NCBI GenBank assembly: GCA_028689665.1 | Contig: JAQVCR010000001.1 | Location: 49,745 to 113,744, forward strand | DNA from: Muribaculaceae bacterium | GTDB lineage: Bacteria > Bacteroidota > Bacteroidia > Bacteroidales > Muribaculaceae | Length of the DNA stretch: 64,000 bases | Direction: 5' to 3' | Shown: piece by piece, positions 53,908 through 61,668 of the stretch | Layout of the letters: each line of letters opens with the position of its first letter | Position numbering within the stretch: position 1 is the stretch's first letter | The notes under the pieces: generated by a model | What the model saw: the letters and a program-made list of their open reading frames with translations, nothing else | The model's database searches: none | Told to the model about the DNA's origin: nothing | Program-made: the position numbers and the translations under genes

Positions 53908-54399
53908 CTATATTGGTTCTATCGTGATAGGTAGGAATTTTGAAAAAACCTCTAGTGCTTGCTCTCTTGTTACGTCTTCACGCAATATGGCAAATACAGT
54001 GTCGGCTCCGGCTATTGTCCCAAGCACCTCGGGCGGACGGCTCATATCTATATCATATGCAAGCCCGCTGGCATATCCGTTGCGGGTCTTTATTACCGCT
54101 GCGTGCCCCGAAAATTTAATTGATATAAATCCTGTGATTGGTGAAGCCTGTAAATTTGCTTGCCCGCTCGATAGCATCTTGTCTTGAATATTGTTGCTAT
54201 CGGGTATTATATACATATATCCTCCAAGATCGGTTGCGACCTTAGTTATCTTCAATACTTTTAAATCTCGTGAAAGCGTTGCTTGAGTTACATTAAAACC
54301 CTTAGCTGCTAATAATCGAGAAAGTTCATCTTGACTTCCTATGCAATTAGTTTTTATTAGTTCTAATATTAATTGAAGCCTTGTCTTCTTATTTTTCAT
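53908..54399 (-). CDS. argR: Arginine repressor ArgR
   Basis: A 163-residue hexameric regulator. The N-terminal winged helix (about 1-75) carries RLQLILELIKTNCIGSQDELSRLLAAKGFNVTQATLSRDLKVLKITKV, the ArgR DNA-binding signature. The C-terminal arginine-binding domain has GHAAVIKTRNGYASGLAYDID and GTIAGADTVFAILRE, with the conserved GTIAGxDT motif. It represses arginine synthesis genes when arginine is plentiful. It heads the operon argR-GNAT-argG-pspC-argC-argD, so it probably controls itself; a candidate ARG box lies upstream. Confidence 0.95.
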   Translation of the reverse strand: MKNKKTRLQLILELIKTNCIGSQDELSRLLAAKGFNVTQATLSRDLKVLKITKVATDLGGYMYIIPDSNNIQDKMLSSGQANLQASPITGFISIKFSGHAAVIKTRNGYASGLAYDIDMSRPPEVLGTIAGADTVFAILREDVTREQALEVFSKFLPITIEPI

Positions 54400-54490
54400 A
54401 ACTTATATATAGGGCAAAAAAGCATTTTTAAAATTTCTACTGCAAAAATAGTAACAAAAATATACTTTTACACCATTTCTAATGAAAAAA

Positions 54491-54504
54491 TGTATTTTTA
54501 TTCA
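54491..54504. promoter_or_regulatory. Candidate ARG box upstream of argR
   Basis: TGTATTTTTATTCA resembles the ArgR half-site pair known from Escherichia coli and Bacillus (TGAAT, four A/T, ATTCA), with one mismatch in the left half. It lies about 92 bases before the argR start. AT-rich surroundings make chance matches likely. Confidence 0.3.
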
Positions 54505-54577
54505 ATCTCATAAAAAATTAGCAATGAATATTTCACTTTTCACTGCCAATCTTTAAAAACATACTATTAAAATGAAA

Positions 54578-56002
54578 CTAGTTCTCTTCTATTCCTTTAA
54601 ACCATTCACTATCAGTCGGGGCTTCTTCGGCTAGCTCGGTGTGTATTTCCACTCCATATTCTTCGTTATGTTGCGAAATATCTAACCCGATGCTCTCACT
54701 GCGTGCCGACACGCGCATTGGCACCATTTTATTTGTAATCCAATAAAGCGCATACGACATTGTGAATGTGTAAATAAATACTATCATTATTGCCAACACA
54801 TGATAATATAAATATTCCATACGCCCTACTGTTGCTATTGACGCATCGGGATAAAAATAACTATAGGTGAATACGCCTGTTAATATTGTTCCTACTATTC
54901 CTCCTAAGCCGTGTGTCGGGAAGACATCTAGAGCATCGTCAAAAAGATTATTTTTCGCCTTATATGTTACTGCAAAATTACATATTATGGTAGTTATAAA
55001 TGCTATGAAAAAACTATCGCCTACGCTCACCCAGCCTGCACTCGGAGTTATTGCCACCAGCCCGACTACAGCTCCTATGGCGGCTCCCATCGCTGATGGA
55101 CGACGACCCATAATGCAATCTAGCAACACCCACGTTACCATTGCTGTAGCCGCTGATGTATTGGTATTTAAAAATGCTGATATTGCAATACCATCGGCTG
55201 CCAACGACGAACCTCCATTGAAACCAAACCAACCAAGCCACAATAATGCAGCTCCCAACAACACAAATGGAATATTTGCGGCTTTGCCATCTTCACTCTT
55301 GCGCTTTCCTAAAAATAATGCTCCGGCAAGAGCTGCCACTCCCGATGCCGCATGCACCACAATGCCTCCGGCAAAATCGTGAACGTGCATTTGGCTAAAA
55401 AGTCCTAGTGGATGCCATGTCATGTGGGCTAACGGACAATACACTAAAATTACCCACAGCATCATAAATATAAGATAGCCCGAAAACTTTACCCGTTCGG
55501 CAAATGAACCCGTAATAAGCGATGGCGTGATAATAGCAAATTTCATCTGAAATAGGGCAAATAGTGCCAAAGGAATTGTCGTTATTCCAAAATCAATTTG
55601 AGAAAATGAACCTGAGAGTGATGCATTCATATTCTCTACTCCCACATTATTAAACATAAAAAAATGCATCGGGTTACCAATAATACCGTATATATCGTCG
55701 CCAAATGCTAATCCAAACCCAAAACAAACCCAAATCACACTCACCACCCCCATCACAATAAAGCTTTGTAACATTGTGCTTATAACATTTTTCGCTCGCA
55801 CCATTCCTCCATAGAAAAAAGCAAGACCCGGTGTCATCATCAACACAAATATAGTTGCAGTTATCATCCATGCAATATCCGCATAATTCTTTGCATCTAG
55901 ATTATCGGGCATAGTGAAATTGCCACCGTGTTCACTTACAAAAAGTCCTAGCACACTAATTATAGCCATAAGGCTGAATAAAATAAGCCATCTCTTCTTC
56001 AT
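54578..56002 (-). CDS. amtB: Ammonium transporter
   Basis: A 474-residue membrane channel with an N-terminal signal-type helix and eleven further hydrophobic segments. The start at 56002 (MKKRWLILFSLMAI) is chosen; an ATG three codons upstream is in frame. Signature parts: FFYGGMVRAKNVISTM (near 62-77), SFAERVKF, DFAGGIVVHAASGVAALAGAL with the first of the twin histidines, GAALLWLGWFGFNGGSSLAAD, and DVFPTHGLGGIVGTILTGVF with the second. The C-terminal cytoplasmic tail extends beyond the usual end (IHTELAEEAPTDSEWF) and is acidic. No GlnB gene adjoins it. It takes up ammonium for glutamate and arginine synthesis. Confidence 0.96.
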   Translation of the reverse strand: MKKRWLILFSLMAIISVLGLFVSEHGGNFTMPDNLDAKNYADIAWMITATIFVLMMTPGLAFFYGGMVRAKNVISTMLQSFIVMGVVSVIWVCFGFGLAFGDDIYGIIGNPMHFFMFNNVGVENMNASLSGSFSQIDFGITTIPLALFALFQMKFAIITPSLITGSFAERVKFSGYLIFMMLWVILVYCPLAHMTWHPLGLFSQMHVHDFAGGIVVHAASGVAALAGALFLGKRKSEDGKAANIPFVLLGAALLWLGWFGFNGGSSLAADGIAISAFLNTNTSAATAMVTWVLLDCIMGRRPSAMGAAIGAVVGLVAITPSAGWVSVGDSFFIAFITTIICNFAVTYKAKNNLFDDALDVFPTHGLGGIVGTILTGVFTYSYFYPDASIATVGRMEYLYYHVLAIMIVFIYTFTMSYALYWITNKMVPMRVSARSESIGLDISQHNEEYGVEIHTELAEEAPTDSEWFKGIEEN

Positions 56003-56053
56003 AATGATCATAGATTTTATAATTCAATAAACAATTTGCAATCTTTTTGCGTG

Positions 56054-56084
56054 CAAATATAGCTATTTGTTATTATATTGCAAA
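56054..56084 (-). promoter_or_regulatory. Consensus Bacteroidota promoter for amtB
   Basis: On the minus strand TTTG (56081-56084), exactly 19 bases, TATATTTG (56054-56061). It lies about 50 bases upstream of the amtB start. Confidence 0.75.
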
Positions 56085-56199
56085 TTATATTGTCATTTTA
56101 TTTTATTATTTCTTGTTTCAATTTCATTTAGTTATTATTTTCAATGCAGCAATTACATTTTGCCATTTTGCCATTACAATAAAAAAAGTCGAATAAAAT

Positions 56200-56230
56200 T
56201 TTGTTAATGAATAAAATAAGATTAACTTTG
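56200..56230 (+). promoter_or_regulatory. Consensus Bacteroidota promoter for rplU-rpmA
   Basis: TTTG at 56200-56203, 19 bases, TAACTTTG at 56223-56230. It lies 97 bases upstream of rplU, leaving a fairly long leader as is common for ribosomal protein operons. Confidence 0.75.
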
Positions 56231-56327
56231 CGACCGCATTCCACATAGGCTCAAATAAAGTGGTAATATATTCATTAAGAATATTCTATCCGCCTCATGG
56301 ACTAACCTGTAAAATTAAAAACAACAG

Positions 56328-56648
56328 ATGTACGCAATCGTAGAAATTCAGGGACAACAATTTAAAGCCGAAGCCGGCAAATATTTGTTTGTTCATTATC
56401 TCGGCGACGAAGCTAAAGAAGGCGATTCTATCGACTTCGACAAAGTTCTTCTAATTGATGCCGACGGTACTGTAAAAGTAGGCGCTCCTACCGTTGAAGG
56501 CGCAAAAGTAGTTTGCGAGGTTAAACGTCCCCTCGTAAAAGGTGAAAGAGTCATAGTATTCAAGAAGAAAAGAAGAAAAGGATTCCGTAAACGCAATGGT
56601 CACCGCCAATGCTTCACCGAAGTAGTGATTAAAGACGTAATTGCATAA
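56328..56648 (+). CDS. rplU: 50S ribosomal protein L21
   Basis: A 106-residue large-subunit ribosomal protein. It starts [20 protein letters not shown] and ends with the basic segment [27 protein letters not shown], the L21 signature at about 77-103. Length is normal. It is followed 19 bases later by rpmA, the universal pairing. Confidence 0.98.
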   Translation: MYAIVEIQGQQFKAEAGKYLFVHYLGDEAKEGDSIDFDKVLLIDADGTVKVGAPTVEGAKVVCEVKRPLVKGERVIVFKKKRRKGFRKRNGHRQCFTEVVIKDVIA

Positions 56649-56667
56649 CCCCTAAAAGTTTAAGAAA

Positions 56668-56937
56668 ATGGCACATAAAAAAGGTGTAGGTAGTTCGAAG
56701 AACGGTCGTGAATCGGAAAGCAAACGATTAGGCGTTAAAATCTTTGGTGGTCAATTCGCTAAAGCAGGTAATATCTTGAAACGCCAACGCGGAACAGTTC
56801 ACCATGCTGGTAAAAACGTTGGTCTTGGTAGAGATCATACATTATATGCACTTATCGATGGCACTGTAGTATTCACTACAGGTAAAAACGGTAGATCATA
56901 TATGAATGTTACTCCAATCGAGAACAAAGAAAACTAA
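56668..56937 (+). CDS. rpmA: 50S ribosomal protein L27
   Basis: An 89-residue ribosomal protein. [37 protein letters not shown] is the family start, with the mature N-terminus already at residue 2, so no propeptide processing of the Firmicutes type is expected. [17 protein letters not shown] completes the fold. Last gene of the rplU-rpmA operon, followed by a hairpin terminator. Confidence 0.98.
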   Translation: MAHKKGVGSSKNGRESESKRLGVKIFGGQFAKAGNILKRQRGTVHHAGKNVGLGRDHTLYALIDGTVVFTTGKNGRSYMNVTPIENKEN

Positions 56938-56969
56938 TAATGTCGGCTGTATGCCGTCATAGATTTTAC

Positions 56970-57000
56970 AAAGCGATTCTGCAATAAGCAGTATCGCTTT
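56970..57000 (+). terminator. Intrinsic terminator of the rplU-rpmA operon
   Basis: Stem AAAGCGAT / ATCGCTTT continued by TGC / GCA across small internal bulges, followed by TTTT, 33 bases after the rpmA stop. Confidence 0.8.
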
Positions 57001-57020
57001 TTTATTAGTTACTAAAAAAA

Positions 57021-57180
57021 AGGGGGGGTAACATCGGGATAAAAACACCCCGAAATAAAGGAATAGAAGAATCAGTATCGCAATGCCGATTGATACACAA
57101 AAGAATACAAATACTACGATAAGATTTGGCTCATTGTACACAAAAACTACCATTGCAAACCCACTCATAAGAGTCATCAT
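57021..57180 (-). CDS. Possible small membrane protein ending in a homopolymer tract
   Basis: A minus-strand frame starting MMTLMSGFAMVVFVYNEPNL, then a strongly hydrophobic run (VVFVFFCVSIGIAILILLFLYFGVF) that could form one or two membrane helices. In the given sequence the frame stays open through a C7T8 run (as read on this strand) into the rpmA terminator and the rpmA coding end, up to 56896, which is unlikely to be real. Loss of one base in that run would stop the protein at a TAG just after it, at about 53 residues; I give that shorter extent. Hydrophobic ORFs arise easily in AT-rich DNA, so this may be spurious. No homologue recognised. Confidence 0.3.
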
Positions 57181-57297
57181 TGCTTAAAAAATTTGATTGC
57201 TTCTTCTTTTAGTCTCCACAAAAATAAAATACAAAAAAATTAAGTTAAAATACTATTTTTTTGCTCATTAATATTTTTTATCTGCAAGCAAACTAAG

Positions 57298-57305
57298 TAT
57301 ATTTG
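57298..57305 (+). promoter_or_regulatory. Bacteroidota -7 element for the OmpA/TPR lipoprotein gene
   Basis: TATATTTG followed by CAC, matching TAnnTTTG, 47 bases before the start at 57353. The -33 box is unclear. Confidence 0.5.
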
Positions 57306-57352
57306 CACTACAAACAAAAAAATTAAAATATCAACCAATAAATAACCGCAAT

Positions 57353-59038
57353 ATGAATAAAAATCTAATTGCATCACTAGCATTAACATCAATCGTAGTG
57401 CTTACTGGATGTAGCAAGAAAATCAGCCCTTTCAGTTCTGAGTATTTCACAACAACCCCAACCCCGCTCGAAGTAGTTGGCGACAAAGTACCGGGTACTG
57501 TTTCGGGAAACATTCCAGCAAAATTCTTCCAAAAGAATGCTGAAGTTACAATCACTCCTATCCTTGTGTATGGCGACAAAGAAACAACTTCTTCTCCTTA
57601 CACTCTACAAGGCGAGAAAGTGAGAGGTAACAATCAAGTAATATCTTTCAACAACGGAGGTAGTGTTACACTCCCTGTAATGTATGAATACAACCCCGAA
57701 ATGGACAAAAGCGACCTATATCTTGCTTTTGACGTAAAACAAGGAAACAAAACATACGTTCTTCCTCGTGTTAAGGTAGGCGAAGGCGTACTTGCTACTC
57801 CAACTCTTGCCACTGCAGCATCGATTCGTCCTGCTGTTGCTGCCGACAAATTCCAACGTATCATCAACGAGAAGCATAATGCCGACATCAAATTCTTAAT
57901 TAATCAGACAAATATCCGCGCTAGCGAATTAAAATCGGCTGAACTTGCTGCTCTAAACGAGCAAATTAAGAAAGCTCAAGATGCTCCAAACAAAGAAATT
58001 CAAGAAATAAATATCTCTTCTTACGCTTCTCCTGAAGGTGGTGTACAACTTAATACTCGCATCGCCGAAGGTCGTGAAAAGAACACTCAAGAATATCTTA
58101 ACAAAGAATTGAAGAAAAACGACATTAAGAATTTTGGCGACCTTACTGCCGAATTTACTCCTGAAGACTGGGAAGGCTTCAAAGAACTCGTTTCTCAAAG
58201 CAACATTCAAGATAAAGAATTAATCCTTAGCGTGCTTTCTATGTACAGCGATCCTGAACAAAGAGAAAAAGAAATTCGTAACCTCTCTTCAGTTTTCGAC
58301 CAACTAGCTAAAGAAATTCTTCCTCAACTTCGCTACTCTCGCCTTACAGCTTCAATAAATGTTATCGGCAAAAGCGACGAGGAAATTATGAATGCGTTCA
58401 ACTCCGATCCTAAGACTCTTACTGTAGATGAAATGCTTTATTGCGCTACTCTAACAAACGACAACAACAAAAAGCTAGAAATATACAACAAATGCGTTGA
58501 AGTATATCCTAACGACTATCGCGGATACAACAACCTTGGTATGTGCCAATACAACGAAAAAGAATACACTGCTGCCGCTAGAAACTTCACAAAAGCCGCT
58601 CAAATGGCTCCGGGTAGCTCTGAAGCTAAGATGAATCAAGGTCTTATCGCTCTTATCGAGAAAGATTACCGTCAAGCTAACCAACGTTTCGGTAGTGCTG
58701 CCGGCGCTGAAGGTCTTCCTGAAGCTCTTGGAGTATATTACCTTAACCTAGGCGACAACAACGCCGCAGTAAAAGCATTTGGCAACACTAAGAGCAACAA
58801 TGCCGCTCTAGCTCAAATTCTTACTAAAGACTACAGTGCCGCTAAAAATACTCTTTCGGCTATTGCAACTCCCGACGCTACAACTTATTATCTACTAGCT
58901 GTACTTGGAGCTCGCACAAACAACGAGCAAATGGTTAATTCTAACCTTCGTCAAGCCGTACGCCTTGACAGCTCACTCGCTCAAAAAGCTAAAAACGATA
59001 TCGAATTTGCAAAATTCAATATCTCAAGCGCATTATAA
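57353..59038 (+). CDS. Lipoprotein with OmpA-like region and TPR repeats
   Basis: A 561-residue lipoprotein: signal MNKNLIASLALTSIVVLTGC with the acylated cysteine at residue 20. A beta-rich N-terminal domain (about 30-150) follows. Next is an OmpA-like region with ADIKFLINQTNIRASELKSAEL and EINISSYASPEGGVQLNTRIAEGR (near 170-245), close to the peptidoglycan-binding OmpA C-terminal pattern. Tetratricopeptide repeats start near 375 (EIYNKCVEVYPNDYRGYNNLGMCQYNEKEYTAAARNFTKAAQMAPG) and continue nearly to the end. Together these suggest a periplasmic scaffold tethered to the outer membrane and touching peptidoglycan. Codon use is even and free of rare codons, suggesting high expression. A terminator follows. 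Confidence 0.85.
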   Translation: MNKNLIASLALTSIVVLTGCSKKISPFSSEYFTTTPTPLEVVGDKVPGTVSGNIPAKFFQKNAEVTITPILVYGDKETTSSPYTLQGEKVRGNNQVISFNNGGSVTLPVMYEYNPEMDKSDLYLAFDVKQGNKTYVLPRVKVGEGVLATPTLATAASIRPAVAADKFQRIINEKHNADIKFLINQTNIRASELKSAELAALNEQIKKAQDAPNKEIQEINISSYASPEGGVQLNTRIAEGREKNTQEYLNKELKKNDIKNFGDLTAEFTPEDWEGFKELVSQSNIQDKELILSVLSMYSDPEQREKEIRNLSSVFDQLAKEILPQLRYSRLTASINVIGKSDEEIMNAFNSDPKTLTVDEMLYCATLTNDNNKKLEIYNKCVEVYPNDYRGYNNLGMCQYNEKEYTAAARNFTKAAQMAPGSSEAKMNQGLIALIEKDYRQANQRFGSAAGAEGLPEALGVYYLNLGDNNAAVKAFGNTKSNNAALAQILTKDYSAAKNTLSAIATPDATTYYLLAVLGARTNNEQMVNSNLRQAVRLDSSLAQKAKNDIEFAKFNISSAL

Positions 59039-59062
59039 TCAATTAATTTATAAGCTACTAAT

Positions 59063-59096
59063 AATCGAGATGTTCCTTTAATGGAGCATCTCGATT
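59063..59096 (+). terminator. Intrinsic terminator after the OmpA/TPR lipoprotein gene
   Basis: Stem AATCGAGATG / CATCTCGATT extended by TTCC / GGAG around a 6-base loop, followed by TCTATTTAGG, 24 bases after the stop. Confidence 0.8.
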
Positions 59097-59099
59097 TCT

Positions 59100-59245
59100 A
59101 TTTAGGTCAAACCTTGTAGCATCAACTATGCGACATACCAATGCGATAAAAGGCTACGCTAGATTATAGGAATGTAGCAGTAAGGCTGACGTACAGATAT
59201 TAAAATAAGCCTTTCAGGCTGATTGATACCCCAACCAGAAAACTT
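59100..59245. repeat. Possible dispersed palindromic repeat remnant
   Basis: A non-coding segment with short palindromes, including AGCCTTTCAGGCT near 59203-59217, and repeated GGCT/AGCC words. It resembles the short extragenic repeat units scattered through Bacteroidota genomes. With one copy in view its repeated nature cannot be shown. Confidence 0.3.
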
Positions 59246-59268
59246 CAGCAAAGAAAGACTTCAATCTT

Positions 59269-59421
59269 TTAATAATTCTCAATAAATTTATCGAGAGACT
59301 CTCTATCTTGTGGCAGATTGAATTTTTCTAATTTTAGGCGATATTTACGTTTTCGCAGTGCTTCCTCGCTAATATTTAACAGAACAGCTATATCATGAGT
59401 GCTTATTTTCATTTTTAGCAT
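59269..59421 (-). pseudogene. C-terminal helix-turn-helix remnant of a LuxR-like/TPR regulator
   Basis: A 50-codon minus-strand frame reading MLKMKISTHDIAVLLNISEE and then ALRKRKYRLKLEKF. This matches the C-terminal helix-turn-helix of Bacteroidota regulators of the TPR-LuxR type, where the pattern is L-x-M-N/K-x-S-T-x-E/D-I-A-x-L-L-N-I-S followed by RYRLRKKL. The frame is closed by a stop about 33 bases further upstream, and nothing like the TPR or sensor part is seen, so only the tail of a former gene remains. Being too short, it is unlikely to be functional alone. Confidence 0.55.
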
Positions 59422-59441
59422 ACAGCACATAAATAGAAAAT

Positions 59442-59609
59442 ATTGTTGTATTTATTGTTGGCATATTCTTTTTTTCAATATTACTTATAATTTGGCTTGC
59501 TCCGGAAATTTTACCTTCATATACCGGCACAGCTCTTATTCTTATTCTTTTTGCATTACTTGCTTTTTTCTCAATTAATGCGCCTATAGAAGTACAGCAC
59601 AAATTGTAA
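59442..59609 (+). pseudogene. Hydrophobic start-less frame, possible membrane protein fragment
   Basis: An open plus-strand frame of about 55 codons reading IVVFIVGIFFFSILLIIWLAP, then EILPSYTGTALILILFALLAFFS and the tail INAPIEVQHKL before TAA. Two membrane helices joined by a short polar loop look protein-like, but there is no ATG, GTG or TTG start in frame, and the frame is closed upstream. It may be the end of a lost gene, or chance in AT-rich DNA. Confidence 0.25.
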
Positions 59610-59733
59610 TAAAAAAAAGAATATCAAAAACACAAATCACACATTATACAATAAAACAGCCTACAAGCACCACAAAGCCCTCTCCTCCTTATTAAAAGGC
59701 AGAAGAGGCAACCTGCCATATATTTATGCAGAT

Positions 59734-59767
59734 TTTGAGGAGATTAGCTAGTATTTTCGTATATTTG
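59734..59767 (+). promoter_or_regulatory. Promoter for the parA operon
   Basis: TTTG at 59734-59737, 22 bases, TATATTTG at 59760-59767, followed by a leader of about 150 bases before parA. Spacing is slightly longer than usual. Confidence 0.5.
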
Positions 59768-59790
59768 CACCGATCATTCATAACCATTAT

Positions 59791-59836
59791 TGTTGATAAA
59801 TCCGAAGTTATTAACAAAAAGTGCCACTTATCAACA
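59791..59836. promoter_or_regulatory. Cluster of three DnaA-box-like nonamers in the parA leader
   Basis: TTATCAACA occurs on the minus strand at 59791-59799 and on the plus strand at 59828-59836, with TTATTAACA at 59808-59816. Each differs from the TTATCCACA consensus by one or two bases. Three within 46 bases, next to parAB, is suggestive of DnaA binding or an origin-proximal control site, but a strict consensus box is absent. Confidence 0.35.
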
Positions 59837-59925
59837 AAAAAGGCATTTTGTGCCATCTTCATAGTAGAATAATGATTTTAAATTAATTTCTTTGCATCGA
59901 AATAAAATTCATGTTTCGTTAATAT

Positions 59926-60696
59926 ATGAGTAAAATTATCGCAATCGCAAATCAAAAAGGAGGTGTTGGTAAAACAACAACAGCAATTAACCTTGCTGCC
60001 TCGCTTGCTAAAGAAGGAAAGAAAGTTCTTCTCATAGATGCCGACCCTCAGGCTAATGCTACCTCCGGACTTGGCATAGATCCCAAATCGGTTACTTCTT
60101 CTATTTATGAGTGTCTTGTCGATGATTATCCAATTCAAGGAGCCCAAATTTCTACCATTGTGGAAGGTCTCGACATTATTGGATCTCGAATCGACCTTGT
60201 AGGCGCCGAATTAGAACTGATAAACAAAAACAATCGCGAAAGAATATTAGCTACACAGCTCGAAACAATTAAAGACAAATACGACTTTGTACTTATAGAT
60301 TGCTCTCCATCTCTCGGACTAATAACCGTGAATGCTCTCACTGCAGCAAACTCGGTTATTATCCCGGTTCAAGCCGAATACTTTGCTCTCGAAGGCATTA
60401 GCAAACTGCTTAACACAGTGAGAATCATAAAATCAAAACTTAACCCTACGCTGGAAATTGAAGGATTCCTTCTCACAATGTACGATGCCCGACTAAGACT
60501 TGCAAACCAAATATATGAGGAACTCAAAAACCACTTTGGAGATATGGTGTTTAATGCTGTCATTCCTCGAAACATCAAGCTGAGCGAAGCCCCAAGCCAC
60601 GGACTCCCTGTAATCCTTTACGATGCCGAAAGCCGTGGAGCCATAAGCCACATTTTGCTGGCAAAAGAAGTAATTTCAAAGAACAGACGAAAATAA
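59926..60696 (+). CDS. parA: Chromosome partitioning ATPase ParA/Soj
   Basis: A 256-residue ATPase that binds DNA non-specifically and moves ParB-parS complexes. The deviant Walker A is KGGVGKTTT at 11-19, with the signature lysine K11. LLIDADPQANATSGLG (A' motif, near 36-51) and YDFVLIDCSPSLGLITVNAL (Walker B, near 118-137) are present. The chromosomal Soj-type length, without an N-terminal helix-turn-helix, rules out the larger plasmid P1-type form. It is followed 6 bases later by parB. Confidence 0.96.
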   Translation: MSKIIAIANQKGGVGKTTTAINLAASLAKEGKKVLLIDADPQANATSGLGIDPKSVTSSIYECLVDDYPIQGAQISTIVEGLDIIGSRIDLVGAELELINKNNRERILATQLETIKDKYDFVLIDCSPSLGLITVNALTAANSVIIPVQAEYFALEGISKLLNTVRIIKSKLNPTLEIEGFLLTMYDARLRLANQIYEELKNHFGDMVFNAVIPRNIKLSEAPSHGLPVILYDAESRGAISHILLAKEVISKNRRK

Positions 60697-60702
60697 TAAG
60701 AT

Positions 60703-61590
60703 ATGTCGAATAAACGTAATGCTCTTGGGCGGGGACTCGACTCGCTTATCTCGATGGACGATATACAGACTAGCGGTTCATCGGCAATTAATGAGATAGA
60801 GATTAGTCTTATAGCACCTAACCCCGACCAGCCTCGTACTACTTTCGACGAGGCTGCTCTCGAAGAATTAGCCAACTCTATTAGAGAATTGGGCATAATT
60901 CAACCACTGACTCTTAGAAAACTTGGCTCTAACAGCTACCAAATAATTTCGGGCGAACGTCGTTATCGCGCCGCTAAAATTGCCGGACTGCTATCTGTGC
61001 CGGCTTACATAAGAACTGCCAACGACAGCGAGCTAACCGAGATGGCACTTATCGAAAACATTCAACGCGAAGACTTGAATGCCATCGAAATAGCTCTCAC
61101 TTTTAAAAAACTAATCGAACAATATAACCTTACACAAGAACGACTAAGCGAACGTATAGGTAAAAAACGTGCTACCATTGCAAACTTCTTACGACTGCTT
61201 AAACTTCCTGCCGAAGTACAACTCGGATTAAGAGACAAATTGGTAGATATGGGACACGCCCGCGCAATTCTTGGAATCGAGAAAGCTTCATTACAGTTAA
61301 AACTTTATAATGAAACTCTTAAAAAAGGCTTATCGGTGAGGCAAGTTGAAGCTCTTGTAAAGCAATATCAAGAGGCTCTAATTAATGGTGAAGACACCAC
61401 CAAACCCGCACCTAAAGCGCTGAATCTCAAAGACTACGACATTCTTAAAAATCATCTTTCTCAAGTTTTTAGCACGAAAGTTCAATTTTCTTGCACCCAA
61501 AACGGTAAAGGTAAAATAACCTTTCCATTCGACAACGAAGATGATTTAGAAAGAATAATTAGTATCTTTGACAAATTAAAAAGTAACTAA
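60703..61590 (+). CDS. parB: Chromosome partitioning protein ParB/Spo0J
   Basis: A 295-residue CTP-dependent DNA clamp. It starts with KRNALGRGLDSLIS, the ParA-stimulating N-terminal peptide. The CTP-binding motifs PDQPRTTFDE and IISGERRYRAAKIAGL (near 85-100) and ALIENIQREDLNAIE follow. The helix-turn-helix region LTQERLSERIGKKRATIANFLRLLKLP reads parS. A C-terminal dimerisation segment ends the protein. No parS site (TGTTNCACGTGAAACA type) was seen in this window. Co-transcribed with parA. Confidence 0.96.
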   Translation: MSNKRNALGRGLDSLISMDDIQTSGSSAINEIEISLIAPNPDQPRTTFDEAALEELANSIRELGIIQPLTLRKLGSNSYQIISGERRYRAAKIAGLLSVPAYIRTANDSELTEMALIENIQREDLNAIEIALTFKKLIEQYNLTQERLSERIGKKRATIANFLRLLKLPAEVQLGLRDKLVDMGHARAILGIEKASLQLKLYNETLKKGLSVRQVEALVKQYQEALINGEDTTKPAPKALNLKDYDILKNHLSQVFSTKVQFSCTQNGKGKITFPFDNEDDLERIISIFDKLKSN

Positions 61591-61668
61591 TTACTTATTG
61601 CCACATTTTTTGCAGGCTTTAAGTAATATTTTGTGTTACCGTTTCTGACTGATTTGAAAATATAACTT

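Larger units (their letters stand above)
56012..56327. other. Divergent promoter region between amtB and rplU
   Basis: A 316-base AT-rich non-coding region holding two promoters back to back: one for amtB (56054-56084, minus) and one for rplU (56200-56230, plus). No open frame of note is seen, and I see no clear operator for nitrogen control. The 97-base leader before rplU could hold a control structure, but none stands out. Confidence 0.6.
56938..57352. other. Intergenic region with terminator and small minus-strand open frame
   Basis: A 415-base stretch. It contains the rplU-rpmA terminator (56970-57000), an A8G7 homopolymer run (57014-57028), most of a minus-strand frame for a small membrane protein (57180 to 57021 or beyond), and the -7 promoter element of the following lipoprotein gene (57298-57305). 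Confidence 0.6.
59039..59925. other. Gene-poor region upstream of parA
   Basis: An 887-base stretch with no complete gene. In order it holds a terminator (59063-59096), a palindrome-rich non-coding repeat-like segment (about 59100-59245), a remnant of a regulator C-terminus on the minus strand (59269-59421), a hydrophobic start-less frame on the plus strand (59442-59609), an A-rich spacer, the parA promoter (59734-59767) and three DnaA-box-like nonamers (59791-59836). It looks like an accumulation site for gene debris next to the chromosome partition genes. Confidence 0.6.

Noticed and set aside
54867..55382. 171-codon plus-strand open frame opposite amtB
   Set aside because: It lies wholly inside the ammonium transporter gene, its proline/alanine/asparagine-rich product has no family pattern, and it is explained by the complementary codon bias.
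59926..61590. parAB as a plasmid partition system
   Set aside because: ParA is the short chromosomal Soj form, and the following DUF5683 and mltD genes match the chromosomal order; no replication initiator is nearby.
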